Made by a program: the position numbers and the translations under genes | Notes under the pieces: generated by a model | What the model was told of the DNA's origin: nothing | Seen by the model: only the letters and a program-made list of their open reading frames with translations | Database searches by the model: none | NCBI GenBank assembly: GCA_965219305.1 | Contig: OZ244725.1 | Span: 1 to 64,000 of the forward strand | DNA length: 64,000 nucleotides | Direction: 5' to 3' | From: DATHTS01 sp965219305 | GTDB taxonomy: Bacteria; Acidobacteriota; Blastocatellia; Pyrinomonadales; Pyrinomonadaceae | Part shown: positions 54,020-62,246 of the stretch, piece after piece | Layout of the letters: each line of letters begins with the position of its first letter | Numbering within the stretch: position 1 is the first letter of the stretch

Positions 54020-54760
54020 ATGAACCCAAAACTTTCGATAATAATTCCGGCGTATGAGGAACAAGCGCGCGTCGGAGTTTCGATCACGAAAATCCTCAAT
54101 TACATTAAAAACGAAAACCTCGATGCCGAATTAATCGTCGTTGACGACGGATCGAAGGATAAAACGACGGAAGTTGCCGAAAAAGCGTGTGCCGAATTCG
54201 CGGAAATTCCGACAAAAGTGATTCGTTACGAAAAAAATCGCGGCAAAGGCTTCGCGGTTAAAACCGGACTCGAAGCGGCAAAAGGCGACATCGCTTTATT
54301 TTCCGATGCCGATCTTTCAACGCCGATCAATGAACTTCCGAAACTCGTCGAGCCGATCAAAAACGGCGATTACGATTTAACTTTCGGTTCGCGTGCGCTC
54401 GACAGAAATCTGATCGGCGAACGCCAGCCGTGGCGCAGGGAACAAGGCGGAAAGGTTTTTAATTTGATAGTTCGTTGGCTGACAGGATTGCCGTTTTGGG
54501 ACACGCAATGCGGTTTCAAAGCATTTGATATGAAAAAATTTCGTCCGCTTTTAGACGTAATGCAGATCGAACGATTCGGTTTCGACGTTGAATATCTTTA
54601 CGTTGCAAATCTGCGCGGTTTGAGATTAAAGGAAATTCCCGTCCGCTGGAATCACGACGAACGCACGAAAGTTGACGTTTTCCGCGATTCTCAGAGAATG
54701 TTCAACGAAGTCCGCGAGATTCGCCGCAATGCTAAAAACGGTGTGTATGATAAAATTTGA
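54020..54760 (+). CDS. GT2 glycosyltransferase (dolichyl-phosphate glucosyltransferase-like)
   Basis: 246 aa, GT-A fold: KLSIIIPAYEEQARVGVSI at the start, ELIVVDDGSKDKTTEVAEK, ALFSDADLSTPINELP (DxD-type metal site), FGSRALDRNLIGERQPWRRE and FWDTQCGFKAFDMKKFRPLL are typical of the DPM1/dolichyl-phosphate beta-glucosyltransferase-like group. No C-terminal membrane segment. Would transfer a sugar to a polyprenyl phosphate; donor and acceptor unknown. Its stop overlaps the microsatellite at 54758. Confidence 0.85.
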   Translation: MNPKLSIIIPAYEEQARVGVSITKILNYIKNENLDAELIVVDDGSKDKTTEVAEKACAEFAEIPTKVIRYEKNRGKGFAVKTGLEAAKGDIALFSDADLSTPINELPKLVEPIKNGDYDLTFGSRALDRNLIGERQPWRREQGGKVFNLIVRWLTGLPFWDTQCGFKAFDMKKFRPLLDVMQIERFGFDVEYLYVANLRGLRLKEIPVRWNHDERTKVDVFRDSQRMFNEVREIRRNAKNGVYDKI

Positions 54761-54814
54761 AATTTGAAATCTGAAATTTGAAATCTGAAATCTGAAATTT
54801 GAAATCTGAAATCT
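54758..54814. repeat. tandem GAAATCT/GAAATTT microsatellite
   Basis: About eight copies of a 7-8-nt unit (TGAAATTTGAAATCTGAAAT...), one arm only. It begins at the glycosyltransferase stop and ends 8 bp before the pdxJ ATG, where a Shine-Dalgarno would be expected and none is seen. Confidence 0.8.
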
Positions 54815-54821
54815 CAAAAAT

Positions 54822-55565
54822 ATGACCGCAAAATTAAACGTAAATATAGACCACGTCGCCACGATCCGCGAAGCGAGAAAGACCATCGAACCGAGCATTA
54901 TCACCGCCGCCGTCGTCTGCGAACAAGCGGGCGCGGATGGAATTACGGTGCATCTGCGCCAAGACCGCCGCCACATTCAAGACCGCGACATCGAACTTTT
55001 GCGGGAAGTCGTTACGACATATTTAAACGTCGAAATGGCGGCGACCGCCGAGATGATGGAAATCGCTCTGCGGACGAAACCGGACGCGGTTTCGCTCGTG
55101 CCGGAAAATCCGACCGAAGTTACTACCGAAGGCGGTTTGGATGTATTAAATAATTTTGAAAATGTAAAAAACGCCGTCGAAAAATTAAGGTCAGCGGGGA
55201 TTTTCGCCAGCATTTTTATTGATCCCGATTTAGAACAGATCGAAGCCGCAAAAAACGCGGGCGCACAGCAGATCGAACTCTGCACGGGCGAATATGCCGA
55301 ACTGACGATCTCCGCCAGAGCCGCGCACGGCGAAGGCGCAAAACGCGCCGAAAGGGAAGTCGAGCGCATCAAAAAAGCGGCGGAAAAAGCAAAAGAACTG
55401 GAAATGATCTGCGCCGCCGGACACGGTCTGACCTACCGAAACGTCGGCGCACTCGCCGCGATTGACGAAATTACGGAATTTAATATCGGTCATAATATTA
55501 TTTCGCGCGCGGTTTTCACGGGACTTTACCGCGCGGTCGAAGAAATGATCGAAGCAATCAAATAA
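54822..55565 (+). CDS. pdxJ: pyridoxine 5'-phosphate synthase
   Basis: 247 aa; condenses 3-amino-2-oxopropyl phosphate with 1-deoxyxylulose 5-phosphate in vitamin B6 synthesis. LNVNIDHVATIREARKTIEP at the N-terminus, DGITVHLRQDRRHIQDRDIE, KPDAVSLVPENPTEVTTEGG, SIFIDPDLEQIEAAKNAGAQ, CAAGHGLTYRNVGALAAIDE and IGHNIISRAVFTGL are all canonical. Preceded by microsatellite sequence, so it is probably translated from readthrough of the upstream gene. Confidence 0.96.
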   Translation: MTAKLNVNIDHVATIREARKTIEPSIITAAVVCEQAGADGITVHLRQDRRHIQDRDIELLREVVTTYLNVEMAATAEMMEIALRTKPDAVSLVPENPTEVTTEGGLDVLNNFENVKNAVEKLRSAGIFASIFIDPDLEQIEAAKNAGAQQIELCTGEYAELTISARAAHGEGAKRAEREVERIKKAAEKAKELEMICAAGHGLTYRNVGALAAIDEITEFNIGHNIISRAVFTGLYRAVEEMIEAIK

Positions 55566-55579
55566 AACCTTTTTACTAA

Positions 55580-56209
55580 TTAACTTTTTTCGACGTGCGA
55601 AGCGGAAAGCCATTCGGCGCGTTTGCCGGGATCGGGGCGGAAAACCATCTCGATTATCGAGGAAATATCCGCGACCGCCGCGCGGCATTTTTTGATTGGT
55701 TCGCGGAACCCGGCATTCACGCCGATTCTTTCGAGACGTGCGGCTTCGGTTTCGTTGTCAATGGTTTCAAAAGTGTCGCGTTTTGCCGTCAGTTCGGCGA
55801 CAAAACCGGCGCGCATTCCGCGTGCGACGAAATCCTGTTCGAGCGGTGTTGCGTCCGTGATAAATTGTCCGGCGGTGTCAATCAAAAGCTGATCGCTGCC
55901 GTGCGGCATACGGAATTTGTTGTGCGAATTCTGATAATTCTTCGCCATCGGTTTCCACATATCCGCAATATTCTGCATCGCATCGCGCAGTTCGTCGCGC
56001 GAATCGCCTTTGTAAATGGTCGCATCCCGCGAATCAACCGTCGCATCAACCTTCTCCGCACCGAGTGCCGCGAGTTTCTCGGTTTCCTCCTGTAAAATGT
56101 CCCGCGCCGCAACAATCGCCGGAATATTCTTCAATAAATCGAAATACTTGTTCAAAAACAGTAAAACCCGCAAAAACATCTCATATTCTCTTCTTTCTCT
56201 ATCATTCAT
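55580..56209 (-). CDS. helical protein of unknown function
   Basis: 209 aa, almost entirely predicted helix with many charged residues, no signal or membrane segment. I recognise no named family; blocks such as FLRVLLFLNKYFDLLKNIPA, GDSRDELRDAMQNIADMWKP and RLERIGVNAGFREPIKKCRA look like a conserved multi-copy bacterial protein. Convergent with pdxJ. The 20-bp array at 56223-56422 lies directly upstream of its ATG, in the promoter region. Confidence 0.7.
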   Translation of the reverse strand: MNDRERREYEMFLRVLLFLNKYFDLLKNIPAIVAARDILQEETEKLAALGAEKVDATVDSRDATIYKGDSRDELRDAMQNIADMWKPMAKNYQNSHNKFRMPHGSDQLLIDTAGQFITDATPLEQDFVARGMRAGFVAELTAKRDTFETIDNETEAARLERIGVNAGFREPIKKCRAAVADISSIIEMVFRPDPGKRAEWLSASHVEKS

Positions 56210-56222
56210 AATAAATTCGCCC

Positions 56223-56422
56223 TCATTTTATTAAAAATATCCAAAATAATGGATTTCCCTCCAGAAAAATGTTTTTCCTGACCTTTTTAGCTTTTTCCTA
56301 CCAAAATAATGGATTTCTCTCCAATATTTTGGTTTTCCTGACTTTTTAGAACTATTCCTGTCAAAAAATTAAAATTCCCGCCGTAATAACGATTTTCACG
56401 GCTTAAATAGACTTTTTTTTGC
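56223..56422. repeat. array of degenerate units at exact 20-bp period
   Basis: Unit ends (TTCCCTCC, TTCCTGAC, TTCCTACC, TTCTCTCC, TTCCTGAC, TTCCTGTC, TTCCCGCC, TTCACGGC) fall at 56262, 56282, 56302, 56322, 56342, 56362, 56382 and 56402, every 20 bp; 56242 and 56422 also fit. Two units are nearly identical (AAAATAATGGATTTCCCTCC and AAAATAATGGATTTCTCTCC), but most differ. It starts 13 bp upstream of the ATG of the minus-strand gene at 55580-56209. Confidence 0.82.
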
Positions 56423-56517
56423 TTTTTTTATAAAAAGTCGCTGTTTTACTCTTCTGTTTATCAATTTGTTGGGTCATGCGTTGAATATAAAGCATAATTT
56501 TTAGCAAACAGTCTTTT

Positions 56518-57069
56518 TCAATCTGAAAAATCAGCGTTATTTTGATCTAAAATTATTGAATTGTTTTTTGCTGAAATATTGACAGGAACATTCCATACAA
56601 TAAATTGCCCTCTTGAATTGCCAATATGAACAAGATAATAACTTCCAGGTTTAATTTTTTCAAAACCTCCATGTCCGTCAAAGTTTGTGATTGTGCTTGC
56701 TACAATGTATGGACTGATATATCGTTCGATTGCAACCCAAGGCGATTTAGTATTTTCATCAGTTAAGTTTATCAATTTACCTATCGCATATAATCTCTTA
56801 ATTTTGTTTGCCAATCCTGATCCCATTTCGTCTGAAAATATCTCATTTAAATCTTTGTTCATTAACATAAAATTACTACGAGAAAACTTCTGTAAACCCC
56901 CGAACTGATAATAAACTCCAGCTTCAAAATTTAACTTTCCATAAGTTGGTTTAATTATTTTTTGCTTTGTGGCTCGGTTCGGCTTTCGATTTTTCTTTTG
57001 TGACCAAGCAATGTCAGAGAAAAGTGTAACGAACAATAAAACAAGAACTAATAGAAAAATCTTTTTCAT
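56518..57069 (-). CDS. secreted protein of unknown function
   Basis: 183 aa with a signal peptide (about 3-24, IFLLVLVLLFVTLFSDIAWS). The mature part has a basic start (KKNRKPNRATKQK) and beta-like segments (TYGKLNFEAGVYYQFGGLQK, GSYYLVHIGNSRGQFIVWNV). No family recognised. AT-rich. The 247 bp upstream to 57316 hold no gene, only a small GACTG-AATTA-CAGTC hairpin. Confidence 0.6.
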   Translation of the reverse strand: MKKIFLLVLVLLFVTLFSDIAWSQKKNRKPNRATKQKIIKPTYGKLNFEAGVYYQFGGLQKFSRSNFMLMNKDLNEIFSDEMGSGLANKIKRLYAIGKLINLTDENTKSPWVAIERYISPYIVASTITNFDGHGGFEKIKPGSYYLVHIGNSRGQFIVWNVPVNISAKNNSIILDQNNADFSD

Positions 57070-57316
57070 ACTTTATCCCAACGCTATTAAATTGAACTTT
57101 CAAGAATAAGCTAAGTTCTCAATTTTGATTTAGACTGAATTACAGTCTTCTTTATATATAATACTTATATGCTTTTTCAAAATGAAAGTCAATAAAACGG
57201 GCATTATTAGAAATATTTTATAATTCCATCAAAAAATTTGGACTGAACTCTAGTTCTACTGTATTTGTATTTCAAAATGACTTAAATTTGTGATTTAACA
57301 AATACATTTATATTTT

Positions 57317-57402
57317 TGAATTGAAGAATGGCAAAAATCACGCGCAGAGAATTGTTAAAATCCGGCGGCGCGTTTGTTGCGGGCAATTCGCTTTTCGGTT
57401 AA
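57317..57402 (+). pseudogene. duplicated 5' end of the oligopeptide-binding protein gene
   Basis: 57317-57398 matches 58130-58211 with about three mismatches over 82 bp, including the upstream TTGAATTGAAGA, the ATG (57328), and the Tat-like start ITRRELLK. The copy ends FGAFVAGNSLFG-like and stops at TAA 57400-57402. The DUF5615/DUF433 pair lies between the two copies. Confidence 0.88.
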
Positions 57403-57406
57403 GGTT

Positions 57407-57739
57407 TTACGGTAAAGCAAGCAGCGAGACAAACTCGTCTTCGTAAAAGAATTTGATAACTTCAAACTCGCGGCGCAGTAATTCTTTAACTTGCCGTGTC
57501 GAGCAATTTCCGAGCAGAAGCCAGATGACTTTCGGCGGAGTTCCGAACAAAAGGCTGAGGTCGTGCATATCCGAATCTTTCGACACGATCATAAAGTCGT
57601 TATCTTTTGCATAATTCCAGACAGACGGATCGGCGGTCGCCTGCATACCGATGTCGCGGACGTGAAGCGAGTCGGGAAAGATGTCAGCCAAAAGACGCGG
57701 CAGTTTCGGCGATAAATTTTCATCAAAAAGAAGTTTCAC
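57407..57739 (-). CDS. DUF5615 PIN-like toxin candidate
   Basis: 110 aa of the DUF5615/Mut7-C-like PIN family: MKLLFDENLSPKLPRLLADI with the acidic residues of a PIN active site, VRDIGMQATADPSVWNYAK and DFMIVSKDSDMHDLSLLFG. It is regularly encoded downstream of DUF433, as here (4-bp overlap). Proposed as a ribonuclease toxin of a type II pair; activity is inferred. Confidence 0.88.
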   Translation of the reverse strand: MKLLFDENLSPKLPRLLADIFPDSLHVRDIGMQATADPSVWNYAKDNDFMIVSKDSDMHDLSLLFGTPPKVIWLLLGNCSTRQVKELLRREFEVIKFFYEDEFVSLLALP

Positions 57740-57984
57740 GCGGCAATGGCGGGAGCGAGCATCAAACGGCGTTCACGGTCGGCGGCGTATGCGATGCAGG
57801 CTTTCAAATCTTCTCCGGTCAGATCGGGAAAGTCGTCGAGTATTTCTTCAACGGTCATCTCGGAAGCCAGATATTCCAAAACTTCATAAACCGTAATGCG
57901 AAGCCCGCGCACACAAGGTTTCCCGCCGCGTTTGTTCGCCTCGATTGTTATGTAATCCCGATAATCCATAATTGAAATTATCAT
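57736..57984 (-). CDS. DUF433 antitoxin candidate
   Basis: 82 aa, DUF433 (winged-helix-like): YITIEANKRGGKPCVRGLRI, TVYEVLEYLASEMTVEEILD, DFPDLTGEDLKACIAYAAD. Known partner of DUF5615. An alternative ATG at 57969 (MDYRDYI) is possible. The large inverted repeat at 58027-58113 lies in its upstream region and could be an autoregulatory site. Confidence 0.88.
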   Translation of the reverse strand: MIISIMDYRDYITIEANKRGGKPCVRGLRITVYEVLEYLASEMTVEEILDDFPDLTGEDLKACIAYAADRERRLMLAPAIAA

Positions 57985-58026
57985 TCACGACGACTTTAAA
58001 AGCAAGAGAAAATAAAAGGTAAACAA

Positions 58027-58113
58027 ATCAGTATAGCGAACGATAATGAACAGGCTGCGTTAAATTCAAGGTTAAAATAATCTAACGCGCTCACTATCGT
58101 TCGCTATACTGAT
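58027..58113. repeat. long palindrome between the TA pair and the binding-protein gene
   Basis: ATCAGTATAGCGAACGATA (58027) and TATCGTTCGCTATACTGAT (to 58113) are perfect inverse copies of 19 bp. GCGTTA / TAACGC forms an inner stem. T7 follows on the plus strand. It sits between divergent genes, so it may be an operator/promoter palindrome, a terminator, or a repeat of another family. Confidence 0.75.
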
Positions 58114-58140
58114 GCTTTTTTTGTATTCTTGAATTGAAGA

Positions 58141-59877
58141 ATGGCAAAAATTACGCGCAGAGAATTGTTAAAACTCGGCGGCGCGTTTGTTGCGGGCAAT
58201 TCGCTTTTCGGCTGCGGTCGAAATTCTAAGAAACAACCGAAAGTCTATAGAAATTCCGGTGAACCGTTTGTAACTCCGCAGGGGCGGATTTTGCCGGACG
58301 ATGCCGCCGCGCTTGAACAGCAGATTTTATATGAAGCCGCCGCCGAACCGCGTCATCTGGATATTGCGCGGGATATTTACGGCGCGGGCGTGGCGATCAA
58401 TTGGGGCGGCGAACCGCTTTTGCGGCGCGATGTGAATCAGAATCTCGTTCCGGCGATGGCGGAAAAATGGGAAGCCGGAAGCGGCGCGGAATATTGGGAT
58501 TTTACGATTCGTGAAGGCGCGAAATGGAGCGACGGCGTGCCGATCACGGCGGATGATTGGGTTTTTACATTTCGTCATCTCGCATCGCCGACGCTCGATA
58601 ATGCGTGGACTTGGTTTTATTACGACATCAAAGGAATTCAGCGTTACAAGGAAGGCAAAGCGGGCGCGGACGAGATCGGCGTTGAGGCGTTAGACGCGCG
58701 ACGTTTGAGAATTTACGGCGAAAACGGCGCGATTCCGCATCTTCCGGCGATGATGGCGTATATGGCGGCGGTTCCCGCGCCGCGACATCGCGCCGAAGCG
58801 AATCCCGAACATTGGGCGGATTCGGCGGAAGGTTTCGTCTCGTCGGGTCCGATGCGGCTTTTGAGTTGGGAACATAATCAGCGGCTCGAATGGGACACGA
58901 ATCCGTTTTACAACGGAGCGCACAAACCGGGAATTCAACATTTAATTCAGCTCGTCGGCGCGCCGTCGGTCGGCTGGTTTAATTCGTGGCTGAACAAGGA
59001 AATTGACTACATCGCCAATTTGCAGCCGCAGGAACTCGCGCAGGTCGTCAACGACAGCGAACTGAATCAATATCTGCATTCGTATAACAATTTTCAGACT
59101 TCGTATCTGTCGTTCGATTGTCTGCGTCCACCGTTTGATAATTTGTTTCTGCGCCGTGCGCTTTCGCATTCGATTGACCGCGTTCCGTTTTGCGAAAAAG
59201 TGATGTTAAAGACGCGAATTCCGGCGTTTTCGATGCTGCCGCCAGATTTTCCGGCGCATAATCCCGAACTGAAAAACATACAGGAATTCAACGTCGAAAA
59301 AGCGCGTGCGCTTCTAGCCGAAGCGGGTTTTCCGAACGGTTTTGACGCGAGCGGCAATCAATTAGTTTTGCCGATTTTCTCGCGCGGACGAGATATTGCG
59401 ATGGAATTCGTCAAAGATCAATGGGAAAGATATTTGAATATCGCGGTTGACCTGCAAATTCTCGAAGGCGCGGTCTGGTCGGCGCGTCGGGCGCGACACG
59501 AAATGCCCGTTTACCTCGGCGAATACGAATATGATTATCTCGATCCGGCAAATATGCTGACGCGCCTCTGGCGAAGTTCCGGCGAAAACGGCTCGCCGCG
59601 CCACGCCTGGAAAAACGATTCTTTTGATAATCTCGTAACACTTGCAGGGCGCGAAGTTGACGAACAGAAACGTCTGGATTTATACAAACAAGCCGAGCGC
59701 GTTCTGGTCGAAGATGTCGGCGGAGTTTTCCTGTCGCATCAAGTTACGCATCAGGTTTGGTATCCTTATCTAATGGGTTTTCCGCCGGATAAAAACGGCA
59801 ATGTGGTGTTTCGCTATCTTGATATTTCGCGGTTTCAGATGTATATCAGGAATGATGTTGACGAGTGGAGAGATTGA
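58141..59877 (+). CDS. oligopeptide/dipeptide ABC transporter substrate-binding lipoprotein
   Basis: 578-aa family 5 solute-binding protein. Tat-like start TRRELLKLGGAF and lipobox NSLFGC (Cys about residue 25), so an exported lipoprotein. GAVWSARRARHEMPVYLGEY and TIREGAKWSDGVPITADDWV are typical SBP_bac_5 segments; LRRALSHSIDRVPFCEK is the mid-domain block. Captures peptides (or similar) and hands them to the permease; ATPases and permease follow at 60030-64000. Its 5' end is duplicated at 57317-57402. Confidence 0.9.
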   Translation: MAKITRRELLKLGGAFVAGNSLFGCGRNSKKQPKVYRNSGEPFVTPQGRILPDDAAALEQQILYEAAAEPRHLDIARDIYGAGVAINWGGEPLLRRDVNQNLVPAMAEKWEAGSGAEYWDFTIREGAKWSDGVPITADDWVFTFRHLASPTLDNAWTWFYYDIKGIQRYKEGKAGADEIGVEALDARRLRIYGENGAIPHLPAMMAYMAAVPAPRHRAEANPEHWADSAEGFVSSGPMRLLSWEHNQRLEWDTNPFYNGAHKPGIQHLIQLVGAPSVGWFNSWLNKEIDYIANLQPQELAQVVNDSELNQYLHSYNNFQTSYLSFDCLRPPFDNLFLRRALSHSIDRVPFCEKVMLKTRIPAFSMLPPDFPAHNPELKNIQEFNVEKARALLAEAGFPNGFDASGNQLVLPIFSRGRDIAMEFVKDQWERYLNIAVDLQILEGAVWSARRARHEMPVYLGEYEYDYLDPANMLTRLWRSSGENGSPRHAWKNDSFDNLVTLAGREVDEQKRLDLYKQAERVLVEDVGGVFLSHQVTHQVWYPYLMGFPPDKNGNVVFRYLDISRFQMYIRNDVDEWRD

Positions 59878-59884
59878 AGATTTT

Positions 59885-60013
59885 TTGCCCGCGAATAAAC
59901 GCGAAAGAATACGAAAAAAAGAAAGAAATCAAGAAATTTCTTTTTAAATTGTTTTAGTTTTTCCTTTTGCTTTTGTTTTCTTTTCGCGCCATTTCGCGTT
60001 TATTCGCGGGCAA
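59885..60013. repeat. family-A palindrome inside the transporter operon
   Basis: TTGCCCGCGAATAAACGCGA (59885) and its inverse TCGCGTTTATTCGCGGGCAA (to 60013) form the arms. It lies 8 bp after the binding-protein stop and 17 bp before the first ATPase gene. Confidence 0.88.
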
Positions 60014-60029
60014 ACTTTCTTAAATATTT

Positions 60030-61058
60030 ATGTTCAAAACTTTGCTGAAAGTCGAAAATCTAAAAACGCATTTCAGGCTCGGAAAGGAAACTATTCGCGC
60101 CGTTGACGGCGTTTCTTTTTCGGTTGCGGAAGGCGAAGTTTTGGGGATTGTCGGCGAATCGGGCAGCGGGAAAAGCGTTACTTCGCTTTCGATTATGCGT
60201 TTGATCGAATCGCCGGGCGAAGTTGTCGGCGGAAATGTGATTTTTAACGATGAAATTGATCTTTTGAAATTGTCCGATAAAGAACTCGAAAGAATTTTGG
60301 GAAATAAAATTTCGATGATCTTTCAAGACCCGATGACTTCGCTTAATCCGGTTTTGACCATCGGTTTTCAAATCGCCGAAACTCTGCGCGTTCATCGCGG
60401 ATTTTCTAAAATTGAAGCGAAAGTAAAGACGATTGATCTTTTACAAAAAGTCGGAATCAAAAACGCCGCAAACCGTTTTAATGATTATCCGCACGAATTT
60501 TCCGGCGGAATGCGCCAGCGCGTGATGATTGCGATGGCGATTGCGTGTGAGCCGAAATTATTGATCGCCGACGAGCCGACAACCGCACTCGACGTGACTA
60601 TTCAGGCGCAAATTTTAAATCTTTTGCGGAAATTAAAAACCGAACTCGGAATGTCCGTGATAATTATCACGCATGATCTCGGCGTAGTCGCGCAGTTCGC
60701 CGACCGGATCGCCGTGATGTATGCCGGAAAAATCGTCGAAACGGCGAGCGTTCGGAATATTTTCCGAAAACCGCAGCATCCATACACAAAAGCCCTCGTC
60801 GCTTCGATCCCGAAACTCGGTTTTTCCGGCGAAAGACTGCCGACGATCAAAGGCGCGCCGCCGCGATCTATCGGCGATTTTGCGGGATGTTCATTTTATC
60901 CACGCTGTGATTTTCGTGTTGAAAAATGCGCGAATGAGATGCCAGAATTAAAAGAGATGTCGCCAGCGCAATCGGCGGCGTGTTTTGTCGCTCAGGAAGA
61001 TTTTCACCGCAGAGACGCGGAGGCGCAGAGAGATTTGGAAATGATCGAATCAATTTAG
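60030..61058 (+). CDS. oligopeptide ABC transporter ATPase (OppD/DppD)
   Basis: 342 aa. Walker A GIVGESGSGKSVTSLSIMRL, Q-loop MIFQDPMTSLNP, signature FSGGMRQRVMIAMA, Walker B LLIADEPTTALDVT, and the OppD-type C-terminal cysteine motif CSFYPRCDFRVEKCANE. The C-terminal 15-17 residues (FHRRDAEAQRDLEMIE) are translated from a repeat (CACCGCAGAGACGCGGAG) that continues as a palindrome, so the natural stop was probably earlier. Confidence 0.92.
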   Translation: MFKTLLKVENLKTHFRLGKETIRAVDGVSFSVAEGEVLGIVGESGSGKSVTSLSIMRLIESPGEVVGGNVIFNDEIDLLKLSDKELERILGNKISMIFQDPMTSLNPVLTIGFQIAETLRVHRGFSKIEAKVKTIDLLQKVGIKNAANRFNDYPHEFSGGMRQRVMIAMAIACEPKLLIADEPTTALDVTIQAQILNLLRKLKTELGMSVIIITHDLGVVAQFADRIAVMYAGKIVETASVRNIFRKPQHPYTKALVASIPKLGFSGERLPTIKGAPPRSIGDFAGCSFYPRCDFRVEKCANEMPELKEMSPAQSAACFVAQEDFHRRDAEAQRDLEMIESI

Positions 61059-61224
61059 TGAAAAAAAAATAATTGCCCGCGAAATACGCGAAAAGGCGCG
61101 AAAGAAAACTCAAACCAAAACCGAAAAAGATTTCTTGTGTTTTATTCATTTTCTTGTTTTTAGCGTTTTTCGCGTATTTCGCGGGCAAAAATAAAATAAA
61201 AAAACTCCGCGTCTCTGCGGTGAA
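61003..61224. repeat. nested palindrome: family A inside family D, overlapping oppD 3' end
   Basis: Outer arms TTTTCACCGCAGAGACGCGG (about 61001-61020) and its inverse CGCGTCTCTGCGGTGAAAA (to about 61225). Inside it, family-A arms TTGCCCGCGAAATACGCGAA (61073) and its inverse ending at 61188. Left outer arm lies inside the ATPase reading frame. Confidence 0.85.
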
Positions 61225-61232
61225 AAATAAAA

Positions 61233-62204
61233 ATGCCCGAAACGATTTTACAAATAATCGAACTGACCAAAATCTTCACCGCGCGGCGCGGCGTTTTTGG
61301 TGCTGAACGAGTTGAAACGCGGGCAGTTGACGGCGTGAGTTTTCATCTCGAAGCGGGCGAAACGCTCGGACTCGTCGGCGAATCGGGCTGCGGGAAATCT
61401 ACGCTCGGTTTGACCGTTTTAAGGCTTTACGAAGCAGACGGCGGGCGAATTATTTTTGATGGCAAAGACATTACAAATCTCGAATCCAACCAATTAAAAC
61501 CGATTCGCAAACAAATGCAGATGATTTTCCAAGACCCGTTTGCCGCGCTCGATCCGCGTTTGACGATTGAGCAAATCATTACGGAACCGCTTGAGATTCA
61601 CAATATCGGGACGAAAGCCGAACGCGCTGAATTATCCGCTGAGTTGCTCGAAAAAGTCGGTTTGTCGGCGGAAGATTTATACCGTTTTCCGTCCGAATTT
61701 TCCGGCGGACAACAGCAAAGAATCGGCATCGCCCGCGCGCTTGCGCTTAATCCAAAACTTATCATCTGCGACGAACCCGTTTCCGCGCTCGACGTTTCCG
61801 TGCAGGCGCAGATTTTGAATCTTCTGCGCGATTTGCAGGACGAATTCGGGTTGGCGTATCTTTTCATCTCGCATAATATCGCCGTCACCGCGTTTATGAG
61901 CCGCCGAATCGGCGTGATGTATCGAGGCAAACTCGTCGAAATCGGCACGAGCGAACAGATCACAAACGCGCCGCGCCATCCATACACAAAGGATTTGCTC
62001 GCCGCGATTCCCGAACCCGACCCGACAAAACAAACGTCCGAACCGGCTGAAATTAAAACCGGCGTGGACGAAATTGATAATGAAAACCGAACGGGCTGTG
62101 TTTTCTACAAACGCTGTCCGTCTGCCGAAGAAATTTGCCTGAAAGAAGAACCGCAACTTCGTGAGATTGAGGAAAATGTGCGGGTTGCGTGTCATTTTGC
62201 TTAA
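61233..62204 (+). CDS. oligopeptide ABC transporter ATPase (OppF/DppF)
   Basis: 323 aa. Walker A LVGESGCGKSTLGLTVLRLY, Q-loop MIFQDPFAALDPR, signature FSGGQQQRIGIARA, Walker B LIICDEPVSALDVS, and C-terminal CVFYKRCPSAEEICLKEEP. Partner of the OppD-like ATPase upstream. Start ATG 61233 follows the nested palindrome. Confidence 0.92.
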   Translation: MPETILQIIELTKIFTARRGVFGAERVETRAVDGVSFHLEAGETLGLVGESGCGKSTLGLTVLRLYEADGGRIIFDGKDITNLESNQLKPIRKQMQMIFQDPFAALDPRLTIEQIITEPLEIHNIGTKAERAELSAELLEKVGLSAEDLYRFPSEFSGGQQQRIGIARALALNPKLIICDEPVSALDVSVQAQILNLLRDLQDEFGLAYLFISHNIAVTAFMSRRIGVMYRGKLVEIGTSEQITNAPRHPYTKDLLAAIPEPDPTKQTSEPAEIKTGVDEIDNENRTGCVFYKRCPSAEEICLKEEPQLREIEENVRVACHFA

Positions 62205-62246
62205 ATAATGGAACAATAGAATTATTTTGGTGTCTAAGTAATAAAT

